In this document: piece by piece, positions 42,871 to 51,885 of the stretch
How the letters are laid out: each line of letters begins with the position of its first letter
How positions within the stretch are numbered: position 1 is the first letter of the stretch
Assembly (NCBI GenBank): GCA_047833645.1
Contig: CP181259.1
Coordinates: 806,001 to 870,000 of the forward strand
Direction of reading: 5' to 3'
From: Pseudolactococcus sp041800635
GTDB lineage: Bacteria > Bacillota > Bacilli > Lactobacillales > Streptococcaceae
Length of the DNA stretch: 64,000 nt
Notes under the pieces: model-generated
Seen by the model: the letters and a program-made list of their open reading frames with translations, nothing else
Databases searched by the model: none
What the model was told of the DNA's origin: nothing
Translations under genes and position numbers: made by a program

Positions 42871-42998
42871 ATCGAATACACACTAGCTTTTAGTCAGCAA
42901 GGAATTGCTTCATTTGCTTCATATTTTGTGATTTAGCCTGTAATTGAATACACATTACCTTTTAGTCAGTAATGAGTCGCTTCACATCATATGTTTCT
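42871..42998 (-). repeat. Two 72-bp-spaced repeats with a conserved stem-loop
   Basis: Plus-strand units beginning AT(C/T)GAATACACA(C/T)TA at 42871 and 42943 share CTTTTAGTCAG and end in TTCA-AT. On the minus strand each reads TGACTAAAAG as loop; in the second unit CATTAC/GTAATG forms a perfect 6-bp stem, in the first the stem is weaker. Conserved loops suggest an RNA or protein-binding site. Confidence 0.55.
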
Positions 42999-43013
42999 TT
43001 CCACCTCTTCGCC

Positions 43014-43132
43014 CAATGTTACAAACATTGAACTTAACTATTGTGCTGTCACTGTGCAGTCCACCGTAGCTATTTGATTATACTGTGTTTTCACAGTCTC
43101 CTTTCATACCATGTTGCACTAATTTGCAACAT
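43014..43132. repeat. Cluster of three inverted repeats in the ICE regulatory region
   Basis: CAATGTT/AACATTG with 3-nt loop (43014-43030), CTGTG/CACAG (43083-43096), and ATGTTGCA/TGCAACAT with 6-nt spacer (43111-43132). The last is a good repressor-operator shape about 330 bp from immR; a TATAAT on the minus strand lies close by near 43160. Confidence 0.55.
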
Positions 43133-43360
43133 TTGATATAATTAAGTCACCATAACATTATTATATCAGGTATGAAATAGAAATTTTGTATTTGATTTTC
43201 AAAGAGCTGTCATTCAATATTTGTTTTTGTATGACTTGATTCTCTTTTTGACCTCTATTATAGAGTAATTAATCAAGAAATACTAACTAATTTTAAATGA
43301 TGTTCTTGAAACATTTGGCTATTTATTGTAAAATGAGTAGCCTTTTGTTTCAAGAAACAC

Positions 43361-43403
43361 AACAATTATTAGTTGTTAAATAGATTATACAATTAATAAT
43401 TGT
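43361..43403 (+). promoter_or_regulatory. Operator-like dyads upstream of immR
   Basis: AACAA/TTGTT around TTATTAG (43361-43377) and the perfect palindrome ACAATTA-A-TAATTGT (43389-43403) lie 60-100 bp before immR. They are likely binding sites of the repressor; promoter hexamers are not clear. Confidence 0.5.
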
Positions 43404-43457
43404 TTATGTCAACGCTTTTTTCAAAAAATTAAAATTATTTTTAAAGGAGATATAAAT

Positions 43458-43793
43458 ATGTTCCCAGAACGATTAAAAACACTGCGTTCAGAAGCCAAAC
43501 TAACCCAAAAAGAAATCGCTGATAAATTAAATATCTCTCAACAGGCATACGCAAATTGGGAAAAAGGTAAAACACTACCCGCAAACAAAAACTTAACAAA
43601 ACTTTCCGAAATGTTAAATACCAGTACAGACTATCTGCTCGGAAAAACAGACCAAGTAAAAAAATCAACTTTTGATGAAGATTTAGAAAAATCTTTAAAT
43701 TCATTCCATTCTTTTAGCGGTAAAGAAATGTCAGATGAAGATCGTGAAGTTATAAAACAGTGGCTCATAGATAATTTTAAAGATAAATATTGA
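43458..43793 (+). CDS. ImmR-type XRE repressor of the ICE
   Basis: The 111-residue protein has an N-terminal XRE HTH (LTQKEIADKLNISQQAYANWEKG, residues 14-37) and a short C-terminal helical part. An AAAGGAG site precedes the ATG. Together with the next gene it forms the ImmR/ImmA control pair of ICEBs1-like elements: the repressor keeps transfer genes off until it is cleaved. It is divergent from the transfer operon. Confidence 0.85.
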   Translation: MFPERLKTLRSEAKLTQKEIADKLNISQQAYANWEKGKTLPANKNLTKLSEMLNTSTDYLLGKTDQVKKSTFDEDLEKSLNSFHSFSGKEMSDEDREVIKQWLIDNFKDKY

Positions 43794-44234
43794 ATGTTAA
43801 TAAAGATTTCAAGAAAAATTGAAGAAATTGGTATAAAGATTGACTACTTGCCTTTAAAAGAAAATGGTCATTTTGGAATATTGAACAATATACCTGTAAT
43901 ACTCATTAATGAAGAATTAAACGATATAGAAAAATCGCTGACCTTATTACATGAAACGGCACACTTCCTTAATGGCGATTGTGAAAAGTACATCTCTAAT
44001 CATTTTCAGAACGATAACATAGAATTTCAAGCTAATAGATACATGATACAAGAAGTTATGAAAATGTTAGACGAAAAGTACGATTTTACTCCAGACACCA
44101 ATTATCAAACAATCATAGATAGTTTAAATCTTCCCTTTCATTTAGACGGTATTATCATCGATGAGTTTAACAACATTATTTCTGATAAATTTGATATGAC
44201 TCCCCACTTCGAAACAGACTATTTTTATGAATAA
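43794..44234 (+). CDS. ImmA-type metalloprotease (antirepressor)
   Basis: The ATG directly follows the immR stop. The 146-residue protein has the zinc motif HETAH (HExxH) near residue 58 followed by a conserved E in FQANRYMIQ, as in ImmA/IrrE peptidases. ImmA cleaves ImmR after DNA damage or quorum signals, derepressing the ICE. Confidence 0.85.
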   Translation: MLIKISRKIEEIGIKIDYLPLKENGHFGILNNIPVILINEELNDIEKSLTLLHETAHFLNGDCEKYISNHFQNDNIEFQANRYMIQEVMKMLDEKYDFTPDTNYQTIIDSLNLPFHLDGIIIDEFNNIISDKFDMTPHFETDYFYE

Positions 44235-44306
44235 TACATTTTGAAAACAGAATAAAATCCATCAATAAATGATAGGAGGAATAGCAAGTTATAATGTATA
44301 TATTGA

Positions 44307-44332
44307 AGTATAATATGGAAGTATAATATGGA
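44307..44332 (+). repeat. Tandem 13-mer
   Basis: AGTATAATATGGA occurs twice head to tail (44307-44319, 44320-44332), with a partial third. The 239-nt gap 44,235-44,473 contains only this and the CLC start region. Confidence 0.6.
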
Positions 44333-44473
44333 AATATAACAATGACAAATAATACATACTACTTACTATAAATGATGATCTTTTAATGATAAGTTAAAAA
44401 AACCTCACTCATATGTACCATTTTAAAAAAGTAAAATGATATAATCCATATATATCTGGTAAGGAGAAAATCT

Positions 44474-46051
44474 TTGTATCAAAGTAAAAATATCACTAAT
44501 AACTTTAAAAAAGCATTGAGCATACATGATAGACAAATTGCTTTATTGATTAAAAGTTTATCTATTGGAATTGGAACGGGAATAATAGTTTCACTGTATC
44601 GATATGTTATTACGTTTACCGAAGAATGGAATTTGAAAATTTATGAGAAATTACACAACCATACCCTTTTTATACTAATAGGGATCATATTAGTAACAAT
44701 ATTGGCGTTGATTTGTGGCTTACTTGTTAAATGTTATCCTATGATTAGCGGTAGTGGGATACCTCAGGTTAAAGCAATTGTCATAGGATATTTTGAAGAT
44801 AACTGGTTTACAACATTGCTAAACAAATTTATTGTTGGCACACTTTCAATTGGTATCGGTCTTTCTCTGGGCAGAGAAGGCCCCTCAATTCAAATGGGTG
44901 CTAGTGTTGCTGACGGATTCGGAAAGAAATTTTCGAAAACTCGAAATGAAAGACGTATATTAATTGCAGCTGGTGCTGGTGCTGGTCTTGCTGCCGCTTT
45001 TGGTGCTCCTCTAGCCGGTGTATTATTTGTACTTGAAGAAATTTTCCGTTATTTATCTTCTACTATGTTATTAGCGACCTGTATTGCGGCTCTTTCGGCT
45101 GATTATACGGCCAAATTATTCTTTGGTATGTCACCAGTGTTTAATTTTCCAATTATAAATTCTCTGCCCCTAATATGGTACTGGTTGTTACCTATACTAG
45201 GGATACTTACAGGATTGTTTGGTGTTATATATAATAAACTATTAATGTATACCACAACATTAATGAAGTCTAAATTCAAAAAATATCCTATTTTTAGACC
45301 AGTTCCAATATTCATAATTACAATATTTATAGGTCTATACTTTCCATCAGCTCTAGGTGGTGGGCATAATATGATGCCTATACTAAATATGCAAACTGGA
45401 GCAACTATACTGATAGTATTACTATTAGTTAAATTTTTATTTTCTGTTTTGAGTTTTTCTTCAGGAGTCGCAGGAGGTATATTTTTCCCTTTATTAATGT
45501 TAGGTGCTTGTATTGGTGCAATATTCGGTCATGAAATGATCAGCATTTTTAATATTAATAGTGACTTATTTTATAACTTTATGATTTTTTCAATGGCAGG
45601 AGTATTTTCTAGCATTGTACGTGCCCCAATTACTGGTATTGTACTGTTAACTGAAATGACCGGATCATTTACCCATTTATTACCATTATCAATTGTAGTC
45701 ATTTTTGCTTTCATTACAGCAAATTTTTTAAATTCTGACCCAATATATGATTCATTATTAGATAATCTTGTTGATGGAAAAGGAACAACAGAAAATAATC
45801 TGTTATCTGGAAAAAAAGTTATGTTTGAACAAATTGTACACTTTGAAAGTCAAATAATTAATAAATCACTAGAAAATATAGCTATTCCAGCACAAGCATT
45901 GATTGTAGCAATAAGACGAAATAATAATGATATTATTCCGAATGGTAAAACCAGAATACATGCCAATGATGTTCTAATGATTGTTTGTGATACTCAAAAC
46001 GAAGTATTTACCAAAAAAGAGTTAAGTAAATTAACTAATTCGTTCGATTAG
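44474..46051 (+). CDS. CLC-family chloride channel/antiporter with RCK_C domain
   Basis: The 525-residue protein starts at a TTG with AAGGAG. It has about ten membrane segments and the CLC selectivity motifs GSGIPQ (about 93), GREGPS (about 134; its glutamate is the gating residue) and GAPLAGVLF. A C-terminal RCK_C/TrkA_C-like domain (about 440-525) may sense ions. It follows immA on the plus strand and could be ICE cargo or flanking DNA. Confidence 0.88.
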   Translation: MYQSKNITNNFKKALSIHDRQIALLIKSLSIGIGTGIIVSLYRYVITFTEEWNLKIYEKLHNHTLFILIGIILVTILALICGLLVKCYPMISGSGIPQVKAIVIGYFEDNWFTTLLNKFIVGTLSIGIGLSLGREGPSIQMGASVADGFGKKFSKTRNERRILIAAGAGAGLAAAFGAPLAGVLFVLEEIFRYLSSTMLLATCIAALSADYTAKLFFGMSPVFNFPIINSLPLIWYWLLPILGILTGLFGVIYNKLLMYTTTLMKSKFKKYPIFRPVPIFIITIFIGLYFPSALGGGHNMMPILNMQTGATILIVLLLVKFLFSVLSFSSGVAGGIFFPLLMLGACIGAIFGHEMISIFNINSDLFYNFMIFSMAGVFSSIVRAPITGIVLLTEMTGSFTHLLPLSIVVIFAFITANFLNSDPIYDSLLDNLVDGKGTTENNLLSGKKVMFEQIVHFESQIINKSLENIAIPAQALIVAIRRNNNDIIPNGKTRIHANDVLMIVCDTQNEVFTKKELSKLTNSFD

Positions 46052-46082
46052 TGACAATATTTGACAATAAAAATAGACCATA

Positions 46083-46120
46083 TTTTACATATTATCTCTA
46101 TCTTTCAATAATATGTAAAA
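46083..46120. other. 13-bp perfect hairpin after the CLC gene
   Basis: TTTTACATATTAT and ATAATATGTAAAA pair perfectly around 12 nt. No T-run follows on the plus strand, so termination by it is uncertain. Confidence 0.5.
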
Positions 46121-46183
46121 AGAAAGATCGTTAAGAAAATCTACATAATTTTTGTGTATATGAATTCTAATATTATTATTTTC

Positions 46184-46642
46184 GGTTCTGTTGCAAAGTT
46201 TTAAATAAAGAATAAAATCCCTTACGGTATCTATGATTTAAGCTGGGATTCCCAATAATACCTTGATTTCAGTACAGACCGAAAACCCGAAGAGAGTGCC
46301 TTCTTTTCGGGTTTTCTTATATAATCCTCGGATGGCTTCCATGCCTTTAATCGTGGGTGAGGCAGTGCGTAAACTTCGATAGAATTTATTGCGTCTCTTT
46401 ACTGGACGATGGTCTTGTTCAATCAAATTATTCAGGTATTTAATGGTACGATGTTCTGTCCCTTGATAAAAGCCGTATTCTTTTAGTTTCTTAAAGGCAC
46501 TTGTAATAGAGGGGGCTTTATCTGTGACTACAACCTTCGGTTCATCAAACTGCTTCACTAACCGCTTAAGAAAAGCATAGGCTGCTTGTGTGTCCCGTTT
46601 TTTACGTAACCAAATATCCAAGGTTATGGCTACAAAAATCAT
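46184..46642 (-). pseudogene. IS6-family transposase, 3' fragment
   Basis: A terminal GGTTCTGTTGCAAAGTTTT (46184-46202) is followed by the C-terminal ~130 residues of an IS6 transposase (LDIWLRKKRDTQAAYAFLKRL ... TEIKVLLGIPA), including the D-D-E part TDKAPS. The first ~95 residues are missing; the frame runs for a few codons into the neighbouring IS5 fragment. It differs from the ISS1 copies at 60.5 and 62.8 kb in many residues, so it is another IS6 member. Confidence 0.85.
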
Positions 46643-47185
46643 ATTGCTATAGATACCAAATCAAAATTCGTAAAGAATTATCAAACAACGCCTGCAAATG
46701 TGCATGATTATCAAGTAATAGGCGTTCTTGTTGATCCCGATGAGATCACCTTAGCAGACTCAGCTTATCAAAATCAAGCAACACCTAAAGGTGCTGAACT
46801 TTTTACCTGTCTTAAAAACACACGTTCTAAATCTCTTAAGGCAGACGATAAAATGTTTAATAAAATCATTTCGAAAATACGTGTCCGTATTGAACATGTA
46901 TTTGGCTTTGTTGAAAATTCAATGCATGGTTCTAGTTTACGTTCTATTGGATTCGATCGAGCTGTTTTAAATACTGACCTTACAAATCTGACTTATAACT
47001 TATTGAGGTACGAACAAGTTAAACGTTTAAATCTCAAAACATGGCGGTAATCTGTCTAAAATAAGAATAAACAGTCAAGTGGCGTCTGTAACATAAAGAA
47101 AAACACAGTAGACTATGCTTAGTTTTCTGTGTTTTTTATAATTTCATTTAGAGGTGAATTAATTGGTAGTTATTAGAGGTGCCCT
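46625..47185 (+). pseudogene. IS5-family transposase, 3' half and right end (copy 1)
   Basis: The open frame from 46625 (GYKNHIAIDTKSKFV) continues to 47050 with RIRVRIEHVFG-like (KIRVRIEHVFGFVENSM) and TNLTYNLLRYEQ, the second half of an IS5-type DDE transposase. The right inverted repeat TTAGAGGTGCCCT ends at 47185. The 5' half is absent here; a left half of what looks like the same element is at 58814. Confidence 0.85.
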
Positions 47186-47284
47186 AAAGTTTACATCATT
47201 GCTTAGTTGAACAAAAAAAGTCTATCAGAAATAAAAACTGGTGAACTCTATTTGTGATAAATTATAAAATTAATGTCAACTTTT

Positions 47285-48637
47285 TTAAATAGTTAAAGAG
47301 TATTTTTTTATTATTTCAGTATATATATTTACTAATGTTGAATGTCCATTTACGTTCTGAAGAATGTTCTGAAGAAGTTTATTCAGTAAATTTTTTTTCC
47401 AAGAAATTCTAATAAGCCTTGCTGTATCTTGCTTATCTCGTAAAATAATTAGTAGGTATTCTAACTCTTTAGGAGTAAGGTTTTGAAACATCTTAGTGTA
47501 AAAAGGCAGTGCTGCATCGGAAACTCCATAATTATTACCAAAATAACAAGTGATTAAAATATTCATATATTCTTCTTTCACCACTGAAGGAATTGGTTTT
47601 ATTTGGTATGATATTTCAGAAAGTCTTTCTGCAAAAGGAGGCTCATTATAAAAGTTATTCATCTCCAAGTGAGCATTTTTTAAATTGGTAATTCCTTTTC
47701 TAAAAATTACAGCTCTTTCTGATTCATTTAAGTAGGACATCAAATTGAGTTCACGTAAAAAAACTACAGAATTATTTACTGATATTTCATCATCTTTTAT
47801 TTTTTTTTCATTATGTTTTTCTACTAAATTTAAGATAATAGTATTATTTAATTCTGTTTTTATTTTTTTTGCCAGAACCATACTATTATTTCTTTTGATT
47901 TCGGGTACAGAACCATCAATATAATAAGAATATAAAACTGTGAAAATAAAGTTTTTTTGAGATTCAAACGTATTTTTAACTTCTTCACTTAGCGCATTCA
48001 AATTGTCTTCTGTCGTTGTAGAGCTTTCCAATACAGCGTTGAAGATTTTAAAATTAACACCAGTCACTTCAGAATTATTTGATAAACCATATTTTGCACA
48101 ACGACTTATAAAATTAATTAATTCTCTATCATCTAATTCTATTGTAGAAGGATGTGCTGCAGATGCATTATTTCGTATGTCTCTACATTGATCTAAAAAA
48201 TAGTACCCTTGTTCCGTGATTATATTTAATTGTTCACACAATGTTAGTAAGTCGGAATCCTTAATTGTAACTAAAAAATTGTCCTCAACTTTATTTCCTC
48301 TAATATGTTTTATCATTTCGAATCCAAACGATTCTACTTTCTTTCGTAACTCCTTTATTACAGTATTCCACACGTAAATTATGGCAGCATCGAATAGACC
48401 AACAGAGCTTGCAATGGAAGCTCGGACTATAAATTCATCCCTTAGTTGTAAAGGGATCCTATTTAATTCTCGGGGTAATTCTTTTAAGGCATAGTTAATT
48501 TCTTCTTCATCAGGTAGTACAGATCTAGCCACTCCTAATGAAGTTGTGATCGCGCTTAATAATTCATGATGAGTGTTATTATCAAAGCTTATGTTTTCAA
48601 TTGCTCCATTTGAGGGTATAACATCATAATTGTTCAT
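47285..48637 (-). CDS. Uncharacterised protein with HEPN-type Rx6H motif
   Basis: The 450-residue soluble protein starts with an AAAGGAG site. Residues 60-165 resemble HEPN four-helix regions: ASIASSVGLFDAAIIYVWN, then CRDIRNNASAAHPS with Arg155 and His162 in the R-x4-6-H spacing typical of HEPN RNases. The C-terminal half is helical and unknown. HEPN RNases are common in abortive-infection and toxin systems, and the gene sits between IS fragments and a restriction operon. A defence role is inference. Confidence 0.6.
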   Translation of the reverse strand: MNNYDVIPSNGAIENISFDNNTHHELLSAITTSLGVARSVLPDEEEINYALKELPRELNRIPLQLRDEFIVRASIASSVGLFDAAIIYVWNTVIKELRKKVESFGFEMIKHIRGNKVEDNFLVTIKDSDLLTLCEQLNIITEQGYYFLDQCRDIRNNASAAHPSTIELDDRELINFISRCAKYGLSNNSEVTGVNFKIFNAVLESSTTTEDNLNALSEEVKNTFESQKNFIFTVLYSYYIDGSVPEIKRNNSMVLAKKIKTELNNTIILNLVEKHNEKKIKDDEISVNNSVVFLRELNLMSYLNESERAVIFRKGITNLKNAHLEMNNFYNEPPFAERLSEISYQIKPIPSVVKEEYMNILITCYFGNNYGVSDAALPFYTKMFQNLTPKELEYLLIILRDKQDTARLIRISWKKNLLNKLLQNILQNVNGHSTLVNIYTEIIKKYSLTI

Positions 48638-48743
48638 AAAAAAACTCCTTTCAATAGAATTATACTACTTTTTACACTTATAGGTTGATGTTATCCTTAA
48701 ATCTTAGAGTCACTATTGTATAATTTAGACAAAGGACAAAAAC

Positions 48744-48848
48744 ATGAAAAAACGCTACTCAAAAGAATTTAAAGAAACCCTTATCGCCTTCTATCATTCT
48801 GGTCAATCCGTCACCCAGCTGTCTAAAGAATACGACGTGGCCCCTGCA
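48744..48848 (+). pseudogene. IS3-family OrfA, 5' fragment
   Basis: An ATG after AAAGGA opens MKKRYSKEFKETLIAFYHSG and SVTQLSKEYDVAP, the N terminus of an IS3-type OrfA helix-turn-helix. Similarity stops at about 48848 where the fetB 3' flank begins. It marks the left edge of the FetAB insert. Confidence 0.7.
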
Positions 48849-48859
48849 ATCAGGAGTCA

Positions 48860-49615
48860 TTACTTCAACTGTTTTTGTTCATTATAGAAATTACGGTAAG
48901 CTAAATAGCACGCAATGATTGACCCCAAACTAGTCGCTGATAAGAGCATGAACGTGACCATAATTTGATACCTAATGGCCCGTACTGGATCGACCCCTGC
49001 AAAGATCAAACCGGACATCATCCCTGGCAGACTGACTAGACCCACGGTCTTTGCCGAATCAATGGTTGGTGACATCCCCGTACGAATCGCCTCACGCACG
49101 ATGGCAATCGAAGCATCAAGTAGACCAGCCCCTAACGCCAACCGTTCAAGCACACCTTGCCGCTGGTCATGAAACTGACTATTGAGGCTGCGATAAGCCA
49201 GCCCAATTGCGACCATTGAATTCGACGCAATCATACCAGAAATGGGAATCATTTGCGATGGCACAAACTTAATCGCACCAGATAGCACGAGGACGCCGAG
49301 TGTTACCCCCGTACTAACAAAAATGGCTAATAACGAAATGGCTAATGCATGGTCAATCCCCGGCCCCCGTTTTTTCGCATTCCAAGCCGCATTGAAGATA
49401 ATGAAGCCCATCATCGCCAGCGTTAGCCACAAATTGTTGACTCGGAAAATATACTTTAGCAAGTAACCCACGATAAATAGTTGTACAACAGCCCGCACGA
49501 CACCAATGACGATGTCCCTATCCAAGCCAAGTTTCTGCCACAAACTAATTCCTAACGCGACGAGCACTAATATTGCCGCCAAAAATAGCGACGTATTATT
49601 AACTGCTAAATTCAT
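48860..49615 (-). CDS. fetB: FetB/YbbM-type ABC exporter permease
   Basis: The 251-residue protein has about seven membrane segments and the UPF0014/YbbM signatures VVRAVVQLFIVGYLL, IPISGMIASNSMVAIGL and LVSLPGMMSGLIFAGVDP. In E. coli FetAB exports iron and helps against oxidative stress; the substrate here is unproven. It overlaps fetA by 4 bp. G+C is clearly higher than in the flanking IS and restriction genes, suggesting transfer from a lactobacillus-like donor. Confidence 0.85.
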   Translation of the reverse strand: MNLAVNNTSLFLAAILVLVALGISLWQKLGLDRDIVIGVVRAVVQLFIVGYLLKYIFRVNNLWLTLAMMGFIIFNAAWNAKKRGPGIDHALAISLLAIFVSTGVTLGVLVLSGAIKFVPSQMIPISGMIASNSMVAIGLAYRSLNSQFHDQRQGVLERLALGAGLLDASIAIVREAIRTGMSPTIDSAKTVGLVSLPGMMSGLIFAGVDPVRAIRYQIMVTFMLLSATSLGSIIACYLAYRNFYNEQKQLK

Positions 49616-50262
49616 GCGTGTACCTCCAATCTGCCAGCAACCACTTTCGCTAATTGATCTGCCGCAGCAATCTCTGTCGCATCATGAGTAATCATGATCG
49701 TTGTCACGTGATCCTGCTCATTTAACTGTCGTAACCAGGCGTGCACGATTTGCTTATTATTTTCATCCAAACCAGCTGTCACCTCATCTAATAACAACAC
49801 TTTTGGTAAGAATAAGATGTTGCGAATCAGCGCGACCCGCTGCCGTTCACCACCGGAAAGCTCGATAATCGGCTGATGCAGGGTTCGTTCGGACAGCCCA
49901 ACATTATTTAACGCCGTTACCACTCGTTGCGTATCCGTGACTTGCTTACGAATTTGGTACGGGAAAGCTAAGTTATCTGCCACCGTCTCACCAAATAACG
50001 TCGGTTGTTGGAAACAATATGAGACTTGCCGCCGATACATGATTGGGTCATAACTTTCAATCGGCTGCCCATCAAAAATCAAGGTCCCACTTGTTTTAGA
50101 AATCATGGCCGCAATGATCCGTAATAACGTACTTTTCCCACCACCGGATGGTCCCGTCAATGTAATATGAGCCCCAGCTGGAATCTGCCAATCAACATCA
50201 TGTAAAATATGTTGATCAGCGATTTGATAATTAACTTTTTCTAAACTAATCAATGAATTCAT
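49612..50262 (-). CDS. fetA: FetA/YbbL-type ABC ATPase
   Basis: The 216-residue ATPase has Walker A GPSGGGKST (about 36-44), the Q loop in YCFQQPTLFGE, signature ELSGGERQR and Walker B VLLLDEVTAGLD, then the H loop in MITHD. It pairs with the permease downstream. It overlaps the small gene upstream by 4 bp. Confidence 0.88.
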   Translation of the reverse strand: MNSLISLEKVNYQIADQHILHDVDWQIPAGAHITLTGPSGGGKSTLLRIIAAMISKTSGTLIFDGQPIESYDPIMYRRQVSYCFQQPTLFGETVADNLAFPYQIRKQVTDTQRVVTALNNVGLSERTLHQPIIELSGGERQRVALIRNILFLPKVLLLDEVTAGLDENNKQIVHAWLRQLNEQDHVTTIMITHDATEIAAADQLAKVVAGRLEVHA

Positions 50263-50498
50263 ATGCCCACCCCCGATCGCACAATGATCGGCGCCGACAA
50301 CAGCCGGATGAAAAAGTGTTCAGAAGTCAATAAATTGGACTTATCTGTTTGATGTATTAATACACGAACCTGTGTAGCCATTGGCAAAGCCATATGAATC
50401 ATACCTGAGTCAAAGTGTTCCGTATAACTACGGAGGAGTTCTAATTGAACTTTTAATTTATCATTATGTTCCTTGATCGACCGTTTTTGTCTAGACAT
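50259..50498 (-). CDS. Small protein upstream of fetA
   Basis: The 79-residue product (SRQKRSIKEHNDKLKVQLELL, then MALPMATQVRVLIHQTDKS) has a good TAGGAG start signal. It looks like the N-terminal part of a longer soluble protein, possibly truncated. I do not recognise it. It is coupled to fetA by ATGA. Confidence 0.5.
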   Translation of the reverse strand: MSRQKRSIKEHNDKLKVQLELLRSYTEHFDSGMIHMALPMATQVRVLIHQTDKSNLLTSEHFFIRLLSAPIIVRSGVGI

Positions 50499-50543
50499 AC
50501 GTTTTCTCCTATCTAGGGAGTATTATATCATTTTATAAAAAAA

Positions 50544-50574
50544 CCCCCGTTATCTAACTATTAGATAATGGGGG
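50544..50574 (-). terminator. Terminator after the type I restriction operon
   Basis: CCCCC-TTATCTA and TAGATAA-GGGGG pair around a short loop, with TTTTTTT on the minus strand beyond. It lies about 45 nt after hsdS. Confidence 0.9.
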
Positions 50575-50619
50575 CTGTTTTAATAGTCTTTCCTAGGGGT
50601 CATTATCTAATTATAGACC

Positions 50620-51885
50620 CTAAACAAACATCTTTTGTAAAAAGCCTTTTTTCTGTTCTTTCAACAAATCTAACTTACGTTGATGAAGAGCGATAGTGTC
50701 ATCTAACTGTTTGAAGAAAGAGCCTATTTTTTGTTGTTCTTCAATCTTAGGTAGTTCTAGATTTAGATTAGAAACTGCAGGATAGTTAACATATATTTGC
50801 GTTCCCCCCTGAACAATTCGTTTAACTTTTTCTCTAAAAGGACCATTAAGTATGGTATATGCAAAATTAGAATCAAAGTTTTCTTTCGGTGAAATAATTT
50901 CAGTTCGTTGATTGATAACATATTCGTTATCTTTTTCTACCAGTAAAGTTCTTCCAATAATTGTTCCATTAGCAGTTTTATCATTTAGCACCATGGTGAG
51001 CTCTCCAGAATTAACAACTCGTCCATCTGTAATTTCATTTGATATTGCGCGAATATTTTGATCAACGTATTGGCTATTTAATCCATAGCTACCAATTGAA
51101 ATAACTTTGTATTCACCATCTTTGTCAAAATACTTTTCAATAGCTGTTCCGCCTCTGTGATTAGCTACGTCAGATAACTTACGCTCTTCCCAATCGTCAG
51201 CAAACCCCGCAAATCGCAATTCAGGAACGTTGGCACCATTTTTGGGAAACATTTTTTGTAAGTAGCCTTTTTTCTGCTCTTTCAACAAATCTAACTTACG
51301 CTGATGAAGAGTAATAAGGGTATCGAGTTGCTTGAAGAACGTTCCAATTTTAGTCTGTTCGTCAAAATTTGGAATTTGCACTTTATACTTTGAAATATCT
51401 TTTTTAGTAATTTGCGATTGCGCGCTTCCAAAACTAATCAAGTTGAGCTGTTTAATCCCAACAAGTGATTTCAAATATTGAAGAACAAATTCTGCTGATT
51501 CATTTTGTTTTTTTCGTAGTATCAACATCCCTGAATTAATTCTAGCAAAGGGAATTTGTCTCTTAGCATCTGCATCATATAGTGCGAGATTACCAACAGT
51601 TCCACGAGAAGTTAGGATTAAATCATCTTCAATGATTTTCCCATTGCCAAGCGAATCGCTTTTTTCTTCTGAAATATATTGAGTTTCATCAAATTTGAAA
51701 CCATTCTTGGTGACATTTGTCGCACTCATAAACAGCGTGTGTCCTGTTTCAGAAAAATCGTCACCATTTGGATAATTCTTTCCTCGGTCACCATCCATAA
51801 TATCTGCTACCTCAGAAAGCTTGCGCTCTTCCCAATCATTCGTAAAACCTTCAAACCTTAATTGTGGACTCTTTTTACTCATCAT
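50620..51885 (-). CDS. hsdS: Type I restriction system specificity subunit
   Basis: The 421-residue protein has two target-recognition domains (about 1-185 and 215-395), each starting with DWEERKLS and each followed by a conserved helix: HQRKLDLLKEQKKGYLQKMF and HQRKLDLLKEQKKGFLQKMF. Each half reads one part of a bipartite DNA target. The repeats are also highly similar at DNA level, allowing domain exchange. It overlaps hsdM by 11 bp. Confidence 0.93.
   Translation of the reverse strand: MMSKKSPQLRFEGFTNDWEERKLSEVADIMDGDRGKNYPNGDDFSETGHTLFMSATNVTKNGFKFDETQYISEEKSDSLGNGKIIEDDLILTSRGTVGNLALYDADAKRQIPFARINSGMLILRKKQNESAEFVLQYLKSLVGIKQLNLISFGSAQSQITKKDISKYKVQIPNFDEQTKIGTFFKQLDTLITLHQRKLDLLKEQKKGYLQKMFPKNGANVPELRFAGFADDWEERKLSDVANHRGGTAIEKYFDKDGEYKVISIGSYGLNSQYVDQNIRAISNEITDGRVVNSGELTMVLNDKTANGTIIGRTLLVEKDNEYVINQRTEIISPKENFDSNFAYTILNGPFREKVKRIVQGGTQIYVNYPAVSNLNLELPKIEEQQKIGSFFKQLDDTIALHQRKLDLLKEQKKGFLQKMFV

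Noticed and set aside
43441..43704. Membrane-like minus-strand frame opposite immR
   Set aside because: It is fully antisense to the well-supported HTH gene and lacks a start signal.
44234..46051. Right ICE boundary between immA and the CLC gene
   Set aside because: I looked for a copy of the sequences near 23.66-23.78 kb and found none; the boundary is left open.
48003..48191. Plus-strand small frame inside the HEPN gene
   Set aside because: No ribosome site; antisense to a long continuous frame.
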